Assembly (NCBI GenBank): GCA_022777585.1
Contig: JALFFZ010000151.1
Coordinates: 1-34,250 of the forward strand
From: Bacteroidales bacterium
GTDB taxonomy: Bacteria; Bacteroidota; Bacteroidia; Bacteroidales; UBA932
DNA: 34,250 nt
Reading direction: 5' to 3'
Under the pieces are notes generated by a model. The model saw nothing but the letters and a program-made list of their open reading frames with translations, did not search any database and was not told where the DNA came from. Each line of letters starts with the position of its first letter. Positions within the stretch are counted from its first letter, which is position 1. Position numbers and translations under genes: made by a program. Shown here piece by piece: positions 32,697-34,250 of the stretch.

Positions 32697-33728
32697 ATGG
32701 AACAAATAATCGACCCCGTAAGCGTGGACCTTATCAAGGCTGAGCTTACACCTGAAAAGAAACTGTGCGACACCAACAAGGGTGGAAACGAAATATATGT
32801 CATTGACGCATTTGACTCTCCCAACACTCTCAGGGAGGTAGGAAGGCTCCGTGAAATTGCCTACAGAGATGCTGGAGGATGCTCCGGGCTGTCAATGGAC
32901 ATTGACGAATTCGACACGATGGAGAATCCATACAAGCAGATTATAATATGGAGTCCCGAGACAGAGTCCATCATCGGCGGTTACCGGTATATTCTCGGCC
33001 CGGATGTGAAATTCAAGCCGGACGGGCAGCCTTATCTGGCGACCGCGCACCAGTTTCATTTCTCCGAGAAATTCATCAGGGAATATCTCCCATATACCAT
33101 CGAGCTCGGGCGTTCATTCGTAGTTCCGGATTATCAGAGCTCCAGGGCAGGAGCAAGGTCAATATTCGCCCTGGACAATCTCTGGGACGGAATCGGCGCG
33201 GTAATGATGCAGCACCCGAAGATAATGTACTTCTTCGGAAAGATGACCATGTACACGACATACGACAAGTCCTGCCGGGCCCTGATCCTGCATTTCCTCT
33301 GGAAGCATTTCGGGGACAAGGAGGAACTCATCCGCCCTCACCGGGAAGAGGTATATGATGTGGACCCTCGTCTGCTTGACCTGATTCTCAAGGACGAGGA
33401 GTATAAGCCCGACTATAGAAACCTGAAAGAGGCAATCCGCCGGCTCGGCAGCACCATCCCTCCTCTTATCAATGCATATATGAACAGCTCACCTACAATG
33501 AAGATGTTCGGCACCGCAACCAACGATGAGCTGGAGAATGTGGAGGATTCCGGAATTCTGATTTCCTTTGACGAGATGTATGCAGACAAACGCGACCGCC
33601 ATAAGGCTCCGTATATCCGGCACATTTTCTCCAAGATGAAGAAACGGTTCCCTGATCTGAAAGAAGAAATCATCGAGAAGATCAGTCTCAGGCAGGACAG
33701 GCTTAGAGAAAGAAACAGGAAGAGATAA
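32697..33728 (+). CDS. glsB: GNAT-type N-acyltransferase, GlsB/OlsB-like
   Basis: The protein has 343 residues from the ATG at 32697, 2 bases after the glsA stop; an upstream in-frame start lies inside glsA. The central part carries the acyl-ACP-type acyltransferase (Acetyltransf_5) pattern: LREIAYRDAGG, SIIGGYRYILG, FHFSEKFIREYLPY, IELGRSFVVPDYQ and DNLWDGIGAVMM. OlsB and GlsB proteins form the amide bond between an amino acid (ornithine or glycine) and a 3-hydroxy fatty acid. In Bacteroidales this family makes glycine lipids. A roughly 100-residue C-terminal extension, with a basic tail, goes beyond the core. A strong terminator follows. Confidence 0.78.
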   Translation: MEQIIDPVSVDLIKAELTPEKKLCDTNKGGNEIYVIDAFDSPNTLREVGRLREIAYRDAGGCSGLSMDIDEFDTMENPYKQIIIWSPETESIIGGYRYILGPDVKFKPDGQPYLATAHQFHFSEKFIREYLPYTIELGRSFVVPDYQSSRAGARSIFALDNLWDGIGAVMMQHPKIMYFFGKMTMYTTYDKSCRALILHFLWKHFGDKEELIRPHREEVYDVDPRLLDLILKDEEYKPDYRNLKEAIRRLGSTIPPLINAYMNSSPTMKMFGTATNDELENVEDSGILISFDEMYADKRDRHKAPYIRHIFSKMKKRFPDLKEEIIEKISLRQDRLRERNRKR

Positions 33729-33736
33729 ATCAAAAC

Positions 33737-33769
33737 GAGGCTGACCCAAAAGGTCAGCTTCTGTTTTTT
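33737..33769 (+). terminator. Intrinsic terminator after the acyltransferase pair
   Basis: GAGGCTGACC and GGTCAGCTTC pair over ten positions with one G-U around the loop CAAAA, and TGTTTTTT follows. It begins 9 bases after the glsB stop. It is the cleanest rho-independent terminator in the window. Confidence 0.88.
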
Positions 33770-33771
33770 GG

Positions 33772-33886
33772 GGAGGGTAAAGTTCCGTAAGGTGATGTTG
33801 GAAAAACTAAATCCCTCCCACTCCTGCGGAGCGGGTCCCTCTTCACAAGGCCACGGGCGGCCATGGTTTTCCTTATGTTACCCTCC
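33772..33886. repeat. Small inverted-repeat element (MITE/REP-like candidate)
   Basis: GGAGGGTAA (33772-33780) is repeated as its exact inverse TTACCCTCC (33878-33886). A second inner match, TAAGG/CCTTA, lies at 33788-33792 and 33871-33875. Between them are a strong hairpin (33817-33835, eight positions, loop TGC) and a GGCC-ACGGGC-GGCC hairpin near 33849-33862. It is a compact, foldable, non-coding unit of about 115 bases between a terminator and an insertion sequence. Origin and copy number are unknown. Confidence 0.45.
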
Positions 33887-33913
33887 TGAACCCCTACATC
33901 GTAACCTAAAAAT

Positions 33914-33948
33914 ATGGCTATTCTTTTGATAATCAAAGGAATAGCCAT
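33914..33948. repeat. 35-base near-perfect inverted repeat upstream of the transposase
   Basis: Two 17-base arms (ATGGCTATTCTTTTGAT and its inverse) pair throughout with one wobble around a single central base. There is no T tract on the plus side. It lies 64 bases before the transposase ATG and is probably part of the insertion-sequence end, perhaps shielding it from read-in transcription; that role is inference. Confidence 0.6.
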
Positions 33949-33970
33949 TGCTAATGTCGAAAAGTTTTTT

Positions 33971-33978
33971 TATATTTG
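33971..33978 (+). promoter_or_regulatory. -7 element for the transposase
   Basis: TATATTTG fits TAnnTTTG, 33 bases before the transposase ATG. It shows that the insertion sequence uses host-type promoter signals. No TTTG at the -33 distance. Confidence 0.55.
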
Positions 33979-34011
33979 AAGTGCGAATAAAAACATAAAC
34001 ATCTTTACGAC

Positions 34012-34250
34012 ATGACAAAGGTACTATATAAATCGTACACTCAAAACGATTCCTTGCTTTTTCCTCCATGCATTGGTGACTTCATCCCGGAAAATCATCC
34101 AGTCCGCACCGTAAATGCAATCCTTGACAACTTCGACATCAGCGAAATCGAATCCACCTACAAAGGAGGCGGCACAACGAGCTATCACCCTCGTATGCTG
34201 CTCAAGATAGTCGTGTATGCCTACCTGACAAACATCTATTCAGGCCGCCG
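34012..34250 (+). CDS. IS1182-family transposase, N-terminal part (cut by window end)
   Basis: Seventy-nine codons are visible from the ATG at 34012, open to the window edge. The translation MTKVLYKSYTQNDSLLFPPC, then GDFIPENHPVRTVNAILDNF, STYKGGGTTSYHPRMLLKIV and AYLTNIYSGRR, is the standard IS1182 (DUF772) transposase N-terminus. The DDE catalytic core should lie beyond the window. The reading frame is intact so far. The gene is preceded by a 35-base hairpin and a TATATTTG element. Confidence 0.88.
   Translation, partial: MTKVLYKSYTQNDSLLFPPCIGDFIPENHPVRTVNAILDNFDISEIESTYKGGGTTSYHPRMLLKIVVYAYLTNIYSGR

Larger units (their letters stand above)
33887..34250 (+). mobile_element. IS1182-family insertion sequence, left part
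   Basis: The transposase and its upstream hairpin mark the left part of an insertion sequence. The exact outer boundary is not determinable without the right end. I set the start after the 115-base inverted-repeat unit, but the true terminus could lie anywhere between about 33890 and 33914. Confidence 0.6.

Noticed and set aside
33754..33948. 64-codon minus-strand open frame
   Set aside because: It runs through the inverted-repeat unit and hairpin, so base pairing explains the sequence better than coding.

Overview
The window is a gene-dense chromosomal segment of a Bacteroidota bacterium, most likely in the order Bacteroidales. Several things point there. TAnnTTTG -7 elements stand in front of many transcription units. 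Start codons generally lack purine-rich ribosome binding sites. The omega subunit is of the Rpb6-like type seen in Bacteroidetes. There is an OmpH/BamA/BamD envelope set, a fused gamma-alpha 2-oxoacid:ferredoxin oxidoreductase, a glycine-lipid-type acyltransferase pair, and an IS1182-type transposase at the right edge. I cannot name genus or species. I see no rRNA, tRNA, CRISPR array or prophage, and no gene-free stretch longer than about 285 bases.

Layout. (1) Bases 1-5470, minus strand: a five-gene unit led by a promoter at 5438-5468. In transcription order it encodes an SLC13-type anion permease, a DcaP-like porin, adenine phosphoribosyltransferase, a small Tsx/DUF5020-like outer-membrane channel, and an AzgA-type purine permease cut by the window start. 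It looks like two outer/inner membrane transport pairs around a purine-salvage enzyme. (2) 5477-9835, minus: korA-korB-gdhA, enzymes that can meet at 2-oxoglutarate, ending in a clear terminator. (3) 9878-14771, minus: nadK-uppS-bamA-ompH, ending in a hairpin terminator. (4) 14805-19157, plus: pdxJ, a second OmpH/Skp-like gene with its own promoter, a glycosyltransferase and a LysM/ligand-binding-fold protein. The last overlaps convergent recN by 20 bases.

(5) 19138-23125, minus: trxB-bamD-rpoZ-recN. (6) 23294-25353: radC (plus) converging on miaB (minus). (7) 25375-31809, plus: a LEA14-like lipoprotein, a SPOR-domain protein, rpoN, then glpK, glpF and a cardiolipin synthase. (8) 31855-33769, plus: a PlsC-type and a GNAT-type acyltransferase resembling GlsA/GlsB of glycine-lipid synthesis, closed by a strong terminator. 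(9) 33770-34250: a small structured inverted-repeat element, a 35-base hairpin and the 5' part of an IS1182-family transposase.

Most genes are housekeeping or envelope genes with clear family identities. I found no obviously new defence or mobile system. The most interesting items are the paired porin/permease purine locus, the 2-oxoglutarate-node operon, the lipid genes, and the undescribed repeat beside the insertion sequence.
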